In this document: positions 6,481 through 12,224 of the stretch, piece after piece
Layout: every line of letters begins with the position of its first letter
How positions within the stretch are numbered: position 1 is the first letter of the stretch
From: Prevotella sp. UBA4339
GTDB taxonomy: Bacteria > Bacteroidota > Bacteroidia > Bacteroidales > Bacteroidaceae
Direction of reading: 5' to 3'
Assembly: GCA_002393725.1 (NCBI GenBank)
Contig: DGTJ01000040.1
Span: 31,691-43,914, forward strand
DNA: 12,224 bases
The notes under the pieces: generated by a model
Seen by the model: only the letters and a program-made list of their open reading frames with translations
What the model was told of the DNA's origin: nothing
The model's database searches: none
Position numbers and translations under genes: made by a program

Positions 6481-8607
6481 ATGGCAAATCGCGATCTACA
6501 TTTGACACGAAACATCGGTATTATGGCTCATATCGATGCCGGTAAAACCACTACTTCTGAGCGTATCCTGTTCTATACGGGTAAGACTCATAAGATTGGT
6601 GAGGTGCATGACGGAGCTGCAACCATGGACTGGATGGCTCAGGAGCAGGAGCGTGGTATCACTATCACCTCTGCTGCTACTACTTGCAACTGGACATGGA
6701 ACGAAAAGACATACAAAATTAACTTGATTGATACTCCGGGACACGTAGACTTTACTGCCGAGGTAGAGCGTTCGCTTCGTGTACTAGACGGAGCAGTTGC
6801 TACATATTCTGCTGCTGACGGTGTTCAGCCTCAGTCGGAGACTGTTTGGCGTCAGGCAGACAAGTACAATGTTCCTCGTATAGGTTATGTGAACAAGATG
6901 GACCGCTCTGGTGCTGACTTCTTTGAGACTGTACAGCAGATGCGTGATATCTTGGGTGCAAATCCTGTGGTTATTCAGGTTCCTATCGGTGCTGAGGAGA
7001 ATTTTAAAGGTCTCGTTGACCTCATCAAGATGAAGGCTATTCTTTGGCATGATGAGACAATGGGTGCTGAGTATGATGTTGAGGAAATCCCTGCTGACTT
7101 GCAGGCAGAGTGTGACGATTGGCGTAATAAACTGCTAGAAGCTGCTGCAGAGTACGACGAGGCTTTGATGGAGAAGTATTTTGACGATCCTAACTCTATA
7201 ACAGAGGAAGAGATTATCGCTGCAATCCGTAAGGGTACTATTGCAATGCAGTGCACTCCAATGCTTCTCGGTTCTTCTTATAAGAATAAAGGTGTACAGC
7301 CTCTGCTTGACTACGTGTGTGCATTCCTGCCAGCACCTGTTGACGTAGAGGTGATTAAGGGTACTAATCCTAATACCGATGAGGAAGAGGAGCGCCAGCC
7401 TACAGAGGATGCTCCTACATCAGCTCTCGCATTTAAGATTGCTACCGATCCATACATGGGCCGTTTGGTATTCTTCCGCGTATATTCTGGTAAGATTACT
7501 GCAGGAAGCTACGTCTTCAACCCTCGTTCTGGTAAGAAGGAGCGAATCAGTCGCCTCTTCCAAATGAATTCTAATAAGGAGATTCCAATGGAGTCTATTG
7601 ATGCCGGTGACATTGGGGCAGGCGTGGGCTTCAAGGATATCCGTACTGGAGATACTCTCTGCGCTGAGGATGCTCCAATTGTTTTGGAGTCAATGACATT
7701 CCCAGACACAGTGATTTCAATCGCTGTCGAGCCTAAGTCACAGGCAGATGTCGCAAAACTTGACAATGGCCTTGCTAAACTCGCAGAGGAAGATCCTACA
7801 TTTACTGTACGGACAGACGAGCAGAGTGGTCAGACTATTATATCTGGTATGGGTGAGCTTCACCTTGACATTATCATTGACCGCTTGAAGAGAGAGTTCA
7901 AAGTTGAGTGTAACCAGGGTAAGCCTCAGGTTAACTACAAAGAGGCCATTACAAAAACAGTCAACATCCGTGAAGTTTACAAGAAGCAGTCTGGTGGTAG
8001 AGGTAAGTTTGCAGACATCATCGTTAACGTGGGTCCTGTAGATGAGGATTACGATCTGAAGAATAATCCTGGCTTGCAGTTCGTCAACGAAGTGAAGGGT
8101 GGTAATATTCCTAAGGAGTTTATCCCTTCTATCCAGAAAGGTTTCGAGAATGCCATGAAGAATGGTATCCTTGGTGGTTATCCTATGGATAGTCTGAAAG
8201 TAACTGTTATCGACGGTTCTTTCCACCCAGTAGACTCTGACCAGCTTTCATTCGAAATTGCAGCTCTCAACGCTTACAAGAATGCATGTGCTCAGGCTAA
8301 GCCTGTGCTGATGGAGCCAATCATGAAACTCGAGGTTGTTACTCCTGAGGAGAACATGGGTGACGTAATCGGTGACCTTAACAAGCGTCGTGGTCAGGTT
8401 GAAGGTATGGATGAGGCTCGTAGCGGCGCACGCGTCGTGAAGGCTATGGTGCCACTGTCTGAGATGTTTGGTTATGTGACAGCCCTTCGTACCATCACTT
8501 CTGGTCGTGCTACCAGTTCTATGGAGTATGATCACCATGCACCACTCTCAAGTTCAATCGCCAAGACCGTTCTTGAAGAGGTCAAGGGTCGTGCAGACTT
8601 GGTATGA
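6481..8607 (+). CDS. fusA: Elongation factor G
   Basis: EF-G is the GTPase that moves tRNA and mRNA through the ribosome and, with RRF, recycles post-termination ribosomes. The 708 residues give a complete five-domain protein. G1 is AHIDAGKTT (16-24), the switch region reads QEQERGITITSAATT, G3 is DTPGH (84-88) and G4 is NKMD (138-141). Domain II starts near residue 310 and the C-terminal domains include GELHLDIIIDRLKREF and MGDVIGDLNKRRGQVEGM. Bacteroidota genomes often carry a second fusA-like gene; the position between rpsG and rpsJ marks this as the housekeeping copy. The start codon follows an A-rich stretch with no clear Shine-Dalgarno. Confidence 0.99.
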   Translation: MANRDLHLTRNIGIMAHIDAGKTTTSERILFYTGKTHKIGEVHDGAATMDWMAQEQERGITITSAATTCNWTWNEKTYKINLIDTPGHVDFTAEVERSLRVLDGAVATYSAADGVQPQSETVWRQADKYNVPRIGYVNKMDRSGADFFETVQQMRDILGANPVVIQVPIGAEENFKGLVDLIKMKAILWHDETMGAEYDVEEIPADLQAECDDWRNKLLEAAAEYDEALMEKYFDDPNSITEEEIIAAIRKGTIAMQCTPMLLGSSYKNKGVQPLLDYVCAFLPAPVDVEVIKGTNPNTDEEEERQPTEDAPTSALAFKIATDPYMGRLVFFRVYSGKITAGSYVFNPRSGKKERISRLFQMNSNKEIPMESIDAGDIGAGVGFKDIRTGDTLCAEDAPIVLESMTFPDTVISIAVEPKSQADVAKLDNGLAKLAEEDPTFTVRTDEQSGQTIISGMGELHLDIIIDRLKREFKVECNQGKPQVNYKEAITKTVNIREVYKKQSGGRGKFADIIVNVGPVDEDYDLKNNPGLQFVNEVKGGNIPKEFIPSIQKGFENAMKNGILGGYPMDSLKVTVIDGSFHPVDSDQLSFEIAALNAYKNACAQAKPVLMEPIMKLEVVTPEENMGDVIGDLNKRRGQVEGMDEARSGARVVKAMVPLSEMFGYVTALRTITSGRATSSMEYDHHAPLSSSIAKTVLEEVKGRADLV

Positions 8608-8633
8608 TCGTGTAAGTCTATTATGCAAGATTT

Positions 8634-8671
8634 GGGGAGTCGCTGAGCAAATGACTCTTTAGTGACTCCCC
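8634..8671 (+). promoter_or_regulatory. Strong hairpin between fusA and rpsJ
   Basis: GGGGAGTC (8634-8641) pairs perfectly with GACTCCCC (8664-8671). The stem continues through a G-T wobble (8642/8663) and CTGA (8643-8646) with TTAG (8659-8662), giving 13 consecutive pairs around a 12-base loop. No T run follows (TACTTATTATA), so it is not a classical terminator. It may be an attenuator, an mRNA processing or stability element, or a binding site controlling rpsJ, which starts 34 bases later. Confidence 0.6.
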
Positions 8672-8705
8672 TACTTATTATAAACGTTAATTAAAGATAA
8701 AAACA

Positions 8706-9011
8706 ATGAGTCAGAAAATTCGTATTAAGCTGAAGAGTTACGATCACAAATTGGTTGACAAGTCAGCAGAGAAAATCGTGAAGGCAGTTAAGGCCACAGG
8801 TGCTATCATCAGCGGTCCAATTCCCCTTCCAACCCACAAGCGTATCTTTACTGTGAACCGTTCAACTTTCGTTAATAAGAAGGCCCGCGAGCAGTTCCAG
8901 CTTTCAGATTACAAACGTTTGATTGACATCTACAGTTCAACAGCTAAGACTGTTGATGCACTTATGAAGCTTGAACTTCCTAGTGGTGTAGAGGTTGAGA
9001 TTAAGGTGTAG
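8706..9011 (+). CDS. rpsJ: 30S ribosomal protein S10
   Basis: S10 is a head protein of the 30S subunit and, as NusE, joins NusB and NusG in transcription antitermination and transcription-translation coupling. The 101 residues are typical: MSQKIRIKLKSYDHKLVDKS at the start, then GPIPLPTHKRIFTVNRS and the C-terminal strand LPSGVEVEIKV. It is the last gene of this transcription unit. A strong terminator follows 20 bases downstream, instead of rplC, which usually continues this cluster. Confidence 0.99.
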   Translation: MSQKIRIKLKSYDHKLVDKSAEKIVKAVKATGAIISGPIPLPTHKRIFTVNRSTFVNKKAREQFQLSDYKRLIDIYSSTAKTVDALMKLELPSGVEVEIKV

Positions 9012-9031
9012 TATTATTCCCTTTTTTATAG

Positions 9032-9066
9032 AGCGGCGCATCCAAAGATGGGATACGCCGCTTTTT
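9032..9066 (+). terminator. Rho-independent terminator closing the str operon
   Basis: AGCGGCG (9032-9038) pairs with CGCCGCT (9056-9062) and, past a C/A mismatch, ATCC (9040-9043) pairs with GGAT (9051-9054), with T's to 9066. It separates rpsL-rpsG-fusA-rpsJ from the genes downstream. Confidence 0.92.
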
Positions 9067-9096
9067 GAAGGATAACCATTTCTAATATTATATTTG
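9064..9096 (+). promoter_or_regulatory. Possible promoter of the kinase-like gene
   Basis: TTTG (9064-9067), a 21-base gap, then TATATTTG (9089-9096) match the -33/-7 consensus. The -33 box overlaps the T run of the str terminator. The -7 box ends three bases before the ATG at 9100, so the transcript would begin at or next to the start codon. There is little other room for a promoter between terminator and gene. Confidence 0.5.
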
Positions 9097-9099
9097 ACT

Positions 9100-10608
9100 A
9101 TGGACAAGAAGATAATATTATTATTTTTCTACATTCTTGGTTGCTGTACATTGATTTGTGCCCAAGATCAGAAGATTAGTGACCTTCAGAAGCGTGCAGA
9201 AGCAATAGATCCAAAGAAAAACATCGCAGCAGCACGATCTTTGTATATCCATGCTTTCAATGACTATTATAATAAAGGACAGATTCGTCAGGGTGTGGAA
9301 TGTGCAGTAAAGGCTACGGCATTATATTACAAGGAAAACTATTATAAGGAGGCTTTCGACCTGCTTCGTCGTGCTGATGATGCTGTTAATTCCAGTAAGA
9401 ACCTGTCTGAGGCAGAAAAAGCTGCCACTCACTATCTCGTTACTAAGGAACGTCTTCAGATTTATATAAAACTGAGAAAGGGCGAGAGTGCTAAGGACCA
9501 GTTGAATATAATGGAGAGCCTTGCCAACCAGTCGGCGGATGAGAGTGTGAAAAATGATCTTCTTTATACGAAGGCCATATATTATTATACTTTTGGTCAA
9601 AATGCGCAAGGTAATGCTGTGTTCCAGGAAATGGCTAACAAGCTGACTGCTCAGAAAGAGTATGACAAGGTGGATGAAGTTTATCAGACACTCATTGCCA
9701 ATGGCCGTAAGAGTAATAATGCAAATATGGTTGCACAGTCGTATAGCAACTATATTGCATGGAAAGATTCTGCAAATGCTATGAAGCATGCAGATGAGAT
9801 AGCAAACCTGAAAAAGCAGATCTCTGATAATGAGGCTGCAATTTCTGAGAAAGACAACTCTTTGGCTACACGTTGGGCTATAATTGTCGGCTTGGGTATC
9901 TTAGCAGCTGCATTAGCCGCAGCACTGGTCTTTGGCGGACTTGTACTTCTTCGCTTTGTGCTGCTTACTCGCAGGCAGAAGAAGATCATAAAGCTTGCTA
10001 ATGAGAGTAATGCCTTGAAGGCGAAATTTATCAGTAACATCTCTGCCCAGTTAGAACCTACGTTTAAGAAGCTTGACTGTAGGCAGCCAGAAGTCAAAGC
10101 CCTTTTGGAATTTTCTAGCCATATTCAAACTCTTTCTGAATTGGAGAATACACAGGATGAAACTGTTGAGATGGAGGAAGTGCAGATCCATCCGCTATGC
10201 GAGAGCTTGATGGAGCAGATTCGTAACAAGGTAAAGAATAATGTTACGCTTACGGTCAATGCTCAGAAGATGAGTGCAAGAATTAACAAGGAATATGTGT
10301 CGCATATCGTACTCCATCTGCTGAATAATGCTGCAGAATATACTTCTGAGGGAGGGACGATATGGCTGGAATTCAAGAAACGGGGACCTCATACGTATCA
10401 GTTTATGGTGGCCAATACTGGAGAATGTATTCCTGAGGAAAAGAGAGAGAATGTGTTTAAGCCTTTTCTTGAGGTGAGAGATCTTACAACCGGTGACGGC
10501 TTAGGTTTGCCTATATGTAAACAGATGGCATTGAAGATGAATGGTGACCTTGAGATTGACTCTCAGTTTACAAAGGGTACTCGTTTTGTATTGGATTTGC
10601 ATGTGTGA
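9100..10608 (+). CDS. TPR-like membrane sensor with degenerate histidine-kinase core
   Basis: The 502-residue protein has a signal peptide (MDKKIILLFFYILGCC, likely cut at ICA|Q), then about 200 residues of amphipathic helices resembling TPR repeats, a short charged helix, a membrane span (about 260-287) followed by RRQKK, and a cytoplasmic histidine-kinase-like module. The ATPase domain looks intact: N box HLLNNAAEYTSEGG (about 403-416), a modified G1 box ANTGECIP (438-445; usually DxGxG), VFKPF, and G2 box GDGLGLP (465-471). The H box is not: KFISNISAQLEPT (309-321) has Ala316 where the phospho-accepting His of SHExRTP belongs. Classical autophosphorylation therefore seems impossible. A TTG at 9094 is in frame but falls inside the -7 box; I choose the ATG. 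No response regulator is nearby; the next genes encode an anti-sigma kinase and STAS protein. The ligand and output are unknown. Confidence 0.85.
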   Translation: MDKKIILLFFYILGCCTLICAQDQKISDLQKRAEAIDPKKNIAAARSLYIHAFNDYYNKGQIRQGVECAVKATALYYKENYYKEAFDLLRRADDAVNSSKNLSEAEKAATHYLVTKERLQIYIKLRKGESAKDQLNIMESLANQSADESVKNDLLYTKAIYYYTFGQNAQGNAVFQEMANKLTAQKEYDKVDEVYQTLIANGRKSNNANMVAQSYSNYIAWKDSANAMKHADEIANLKKQISDNEAAISEKDNSLATRWAIIVGLGILAAALAAALVFGGLVLLRFVLLTRRQKKIIKLANESNALKAKFISNISAQLEPTFKKLDCRQPEVKALLEFSSHIQTLSELENTQDETVEMEEVQIHPLCESLMEQIRNKVKNNVTLTVNAQKMSARINKEYVSHIVLHLLNNAAEYTSEGGTIWLEFKKRGPHTYQFMVANTGECIPEEKRENVFKPFLEVRDLTTGDGLGLPICKQMALKMNGDLEIDSQFTKGTRFVLDLHV

Positions 10609-10627
10609 ATGATCTGATTATAAAGTT

Positions 10628-10662
10628 AAGGGGGACATATCAATAAAGTGCCCCCTTTTTTT
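10628..10662 (+). terminator. Rho-independent terminator after the kinase-like gene
   Basis: AAGGGGG (10628-10634) pairs with CCCCCTT (10651-10657), extended inward by CA/TG past one bulged A, and is followed by a run of T's. It makes the kinase-like gene a monocistronic unit. Confidence 0.85.
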
Positions 10663-10730
10663 ATTTGTTTTTATCACTTCCTCTATTTCGAGAATGACGT
10701 TCTTTGGTTTCATATTACTTCTCGGAGAAG

Positions 10731-10790
10731 ATTCCCAGCGTGGGAATGTTTTATTCCCAACGTGGGAGTGTTATGTTCCCAACGTGGGAA
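10731..10790. repeat. Three tandem palindromes with an exact 22-bp period
   Basis: TTCCCAGCGTGGGAA (10732-10746), TTCCCAACGTGGGAG (10754-10768) and TTCCCAACGTGGGAA (10776-10790) are copies of TTCCCA-NNN-TGGGAA starting exactly 22 bp apart; the linkers between them differ. A 22-bp period places them on nearly the same face of the helix. They end 64 bases upstream of the anti-sigma -33 box, which suits an activator or repressor array. As RNA each would form a small hairpin. Similar TTCCCA/TGGGAA palindromes occur between genes in other Bacteroidales as far as I recall. The rest of the 306-base gap (10609-10914) holds a terminator, this array and a promoter. Confidence 0.8.
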
Positions 10791-10854
10791 TTGCTAATAT
10801 CAGTTATTCCATTTGTTGTTAAAGTAAGAAAGGTGAAAATATTTTGGTGAAACT

Positions 10855-10885
10855 TTTGTCGTTTCGAGTAAAATGCTTATCTTTG
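10855..10885 (+). promoter_or_regulatory. Promoter of the anti-sigma/STAS operon
   Basis: TTTG (10855-10858), a 19-base gap, then TATCTTTG (10878-10885) match the consensus, followed by CAGCCG as at rplC. An ATG at 10873, in frame with the gene, lies upstream of and runs into the -7 box, so it cannot be the start from this promoter. Confidence 0.82.
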
Positions 10886-10914
10886 CAGCCGTGATGTATC
10901 TGACAGAGAAAAGA

Positions 10915-11346
10915 ATGGAGGATAAAAATACCGATTTGAACAAAAGCATAAGGCTTTCGAACAATGTAAATGATGTGCCTTTACTCGCGGAATTTGTTGA
11001 AGGAGTCTGCGAGAAGGCTAATATTGATATGCTAACAATGATGCAGTTGAACCTTGCGATTGAGGAAGCTGTAGTAAACGTTATGGACTATGCCTATCCC
11101 GAAGGAGTAGTAGGAGAGATCGTAGTTGATGCAAAAGTCGGGAATGGCGTACTCCAAATAGTTATTTCTGACCATGGAACTCCATTTGACCCAACGGCAA
11201 AGGGAGAAGTAGACACGACGCTGTCGGCAGAGGAAAGAAGTATCGGCGGACTTGGAATCCATTTAATAAGGTCGATTATGGACGAGGTGGGATATGAGCG
11301 AGTAGGTGATAATAATGTGCTCACATTGACTAAAAGAATGCAATAA
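10915..11346 (+). CDS. Anti-sigma-factor serine kinase, RsbW/SpoIIAB type
   Basis: A small cytoplasmic GHKL ATPase of the family that binds a target (classically a sigma factor) and phosphorylates a STAS-domain antagonist. The 143-residue protein has all the ATP-binding boxes: N box NLAIEEAVVNVMDYAY (46-61) with the catalytic Glu and the Mg-binding Asn55, G1 box ISDHGTPFDP (84-93) with Asp86, and G2 box GGLGIHLIRSIMDEVGY (111-127). I chose the ATG at 10915, preceded by GAGAAAAG and about 26 bases after the inferred transcription start; the ATG at 10894 (MYLTEKRM) is a possible alternative. The STAS gene follows after 18 bases, matching the usual kinase-antagonist pairing though in reverse order to sigB operons. 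Its real target is unknown; I know of no SigB/SigF-type sigma factor in Bacteroidales. Confidence 0.9.
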   Translation: MEDKNTDLNKSIRLSNNVNDVPLLAEFVEGVCEKANIDMLTMMQLNLAIEEAVVNVMDYAYPEGVVGEIVVDAKVGNGVLQIVISDHGTPFDPTAKGEVDTTLSAEERSIGGLGIHLIRSIMDEVGYERVGDNNVLTLTKRMQ

Positions 11347-11364
11347 TATTAAATAACGACAATT

Positions 11365-11670
11365 ATGATGAAGACAACATTTAAAGAAGAAGGGAAGGAC
11401 CTGATAATGTATTTTGAGGGTCGTCTGGACACATCGGCTGCTGCTCAGACAGAGAGTGAAATGCAGGTGCTTTATAACTGTGACGGTCATGATATTACTC
11501 TTGATTGCACAAATCTTGAGTATATCTCTTCAAGTGGTCTGCGACTCTTCCTGAGTCTGCTGAAAGCAGCGAAGCCCAAAGGAAGCCATGTTTATATTAC
11601 TGGTATGAACGATAATCTTCGTCAGGTTTTTGCAATGACAGGTTTTACGAACCTCTTTGAGTTTAAATGA
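11365..11670 (+). CDS. STAS-domain anti-sigma-factor antagonist
   Basis: A 101-residue single STAS domain of the RsbV/SpoIIAA kind. In the unphosphorylated state such proteins sequester the anti-sigma kinase; phosphorylation of one serine by that kinase releases it. The key segment is LDCTNLEYISSSGLRLFLSL: Ser56/Ser57 precede the invariant Gly58, equivalent to the DSSG phosphorylation site of SpoIIAA with Asp replaced by Ser. GRLDTSAAA (19-27) and the C-terminal GMNDNLRQVFAMTGFTNLF are also typical. It lies directly behind the putative kinase gene and ahead of a strong terminator, so the two form a two-gene operon. Translation can start at either of two adjacent ATGs (11365, 11368). No PP2C-type phosphatase, needed to reset the switch, is encoded in the window. 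Confidence 0.93.
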   Translation: MMKTTFKEEGKDLIMYFEGRLDTSAAAQTESEMQVLYNCDGHDITLDCTNLEYISSSGLRLFLSLLKAAKPKGSHVYITGMNDNLRQVFAMTGFTNLFEFK

Positions 11671-11729
11671 TTCTTTTGCTCCGTCAAGACTCTTAAGACA
11701 TTGTTGAAAACTGGGGTGTTTGAATTGTA

Positions 11730-11775
11730 GCACATGTTGGAGTATGATCAAAGTCTGCTCCAACATGCGCTTTTT
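11730..11775 (+). terminator. Rho-independent terminator after the STAS gene
   Basis: CATGTTGGAG (11733-11742) pairs perfectly with CTCCAACATG (11758-11767). Past one A/C mismatch the stem gains GC/GC, and TTTTT (11771-11775) follows. Confidence 0.9.
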
Positions 11776-11820
11776 GAAAGAGGCTTTGTAATTGACCTTG
11801 TCGAGATTAAAAGGATGGCG

Positions 11821-11935
11821 CTCGCCTTTCCTACGTAGTACCTTTTGCATTTGTGGGATGTTTTATCGTTGGAGGCTATGGAATGTGCTCATATTTTCAT
11901 AGCATATTATTTTCAAGTTGCAAAAGGTGGGCGAG
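11821..11935. repeat. Nested inverted repeats in the STAS-rplC gap
   Basis: CTCGCC (11821-11826) is complementary to GGCGAG (11930-11935), ACCTTTTGCA (11840-11849) to TGCAAAAGGT (11919-11928), and inside them GCTATG (11875-11880) to CATAGC (11898-11903). The arms are in nested order, so one transcript could fold into a long imperfect hairpin with a 13-base bulge on the left. No promoter I recognise faces it and no reading frame looks real. It could be a degenerate small RNA or the relic of a small palindromic element. Confidence 0.45.
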
Positions 11936-11954
11936 ATAGGCCTGCAGATTTTGG

Positions 11955-11968
11955 GCTGATTCATCAGC
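11955..11968. repeat. Short perfect palindrome
   Basis: GCTGA (11955-11959), TTCA, TCAGC (11964-11968), flanked by TTTT on the left and AAAAA on the right. It has no T run on either strand in the position of a terminator. The remaining bases of the 540-base gap up to 12036 are A/T-rich and show nothing else I can name. Confidence 0.35.
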
Positions 11969-12036
11969 AAAAACACGATCTTAGTCTTCTGTTATTGAAA
12001 AATATTCGCCCGTAATATTAAAAAATCATAAAATTT

Positions 12037-12068
12037 CTTGCGGGAATGGAAAAAACTTCGTACCTTTG
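12037..12068 (+). promoter_or_regulatory. Promoter of the rplC (S10-cluster remainder) operon
   Basis: CTTG (12037-12040), a 20-base gap, then TACCTTTG (12061-12068). The -7 box is perfect, and the sequence after it (CAGCCG) matches that of the anti-sigma promoter. It gives the downstream ribosomal protein genes transcription independent of the str operon. Confidence 0.83.
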
Positions 12069-12212
12069 CAGCCGCAAAAGCGATCATTGCGCTGGCAAAA
12101 TGCCATCAATACGCTGAAACAGAACGGTTTAGCCTTCTAAAAAGAAGGGTAGGACTGATTCTAATTTTTGTGTGTATAATTGAGTATTAACATTATTAAT
12201 TTTTAAACTGAA
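12069..12212 (+). promoter_or_regulatory. Structured 5' leader of rplC
   Basis: The leader of about 140 nt holds TGGCA (12093-12097)/TGCCA (12101-12105) with an AAA loop, enclosed by AGCG (12079-12082)/CGCT (12112-12115). Next comes CCTTCT (12133-12138)/AGAAGG (12143-12148) with an AAAA loop. The 60 bases before the start codon are A/T-rich and open. Leaders at this position in other bacteria bind a ribosomal protein (L4 in E. coli); the same here is only a hypothesis. Confidence 0.5.
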
Positions 12213-12224
12213 ATGCCAGGATTA
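12213..12224 (+). CDS. rplC: 50S ribosomal protein L3, first four codons
   Basis: Only Met-Pro-Gly-Leu is inside the window. This is the usual start of Bacteroidales L3 (MPGLLGKKIGM as I recall it), and a ribosomal-type promoter and leader precede it. rplC also directly follows rpsJ in most bacterial S10 operons, so the position fits. Four residues alone are weak evidence; the context carries the call. Confidence 0.72.

Noticed and set aside
9094..9096. TTG as the start of the kinase-like gene
   Set aside because: The TTG is part of the TATATTTG promoter box, and an ATG two codons later gives a normal signal peptide.
10731..10790. CRISPR-like short array
   Set aside because: Only three 15-bp palindromic units with linkers of about 7 bases; far too short for repeats plus spacers and no cas genes.
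11838..11848. TACCTTTTGCA resembling a -7 promoter box in the STAS-rplC gap
   Set aside because: It has an extra T relative to TAnnTTTG and no suitable -33 box; the real rplC promoter is at 12037-12068.
11530..11850. A 106-codon minus-strand frame starting MQKVLRRKGERHPFN
   Set aside because: It overlaps the end of the STAS gene antisense, runs through its terminator stem, has no promoter or start signal, and resembles no family I know.

Overview
The window looks like chromosomal core-genome sequence from a Bacteroidales bacterium, most likely Prevotella or a close relative. The support is the set of Bacteroidota promoters (TTTG, a gap of 19-21 bases, then TAnnTTTG), A/T-rich start sites without a clear Shine-Dalgarno, the dxs-trkA pair, and a ribosomal protein S12-S7-EF-G-S10 operon whose proteins read as Bacteroidales. 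I see no insertion sequence, tRNA, rRNA, CRISPR array or phage gene.

Left part (1-5161), protein genes all on the minus strand: a partial trkA (potassium uptake regulator) downstream of dxs (first enzyme of the MEP isoprenoid pathway); a roughly 520-base stretch without a protein gene; then a secreted cyclophilin-type prolyl isomerase downstream of a MATE efflux transporter. The gene-free stretch is not empty. It carries the dxs promoter, a perfect 10-bp inverted repeat, and on the plus strand a strong promoter followed about 300 bases later by a rho-independent terminator. That is the layout of an independent small RNA gene.

Middle part (5313-9066), plus strand: the str operon rpsL-rpsG-fusA-rpsJ, with its own promoter and leader, structured intercistronic spacers, and a strong terminator directly after rpsJ.

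Right part (9064-12224), plus strand: where rplC would normally follow rpsJ directly, there is a signalling block of about 3 kb. It encodes a membrane protein with a TPR-like helical sensor and a histidine-kinase-like core whose phospho-accepting histidine is replaced by alanine, then an RsbW/SpoIIAB-like anti-sigma-factor kinase and a STAS-domain antagonist. The kinase-like gene, and the anti-sigma/STAS pair together, have their own promoter and terminator. Upstream of the anti-sigma promoter lie three palindromes spaced exactly 22 bp apart. A further 540-base gap holds a terminator, a nested inverted-repeat structure, and a fresh promoter with a structured leader driving rplC (only Met-Pro-Gly-Leu is inside the window).

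Taken together, the right half is a ribosomal-protein supercluster split by a possible partner-switching module. The promoters of rpsL, rplC and the anti-sigma gene share the same sequence immediately after the -7 box, which hints at shared control by growth state. No PP2C phosphatase, response regulator or sigma factor is visible, so the module's output is unknown.
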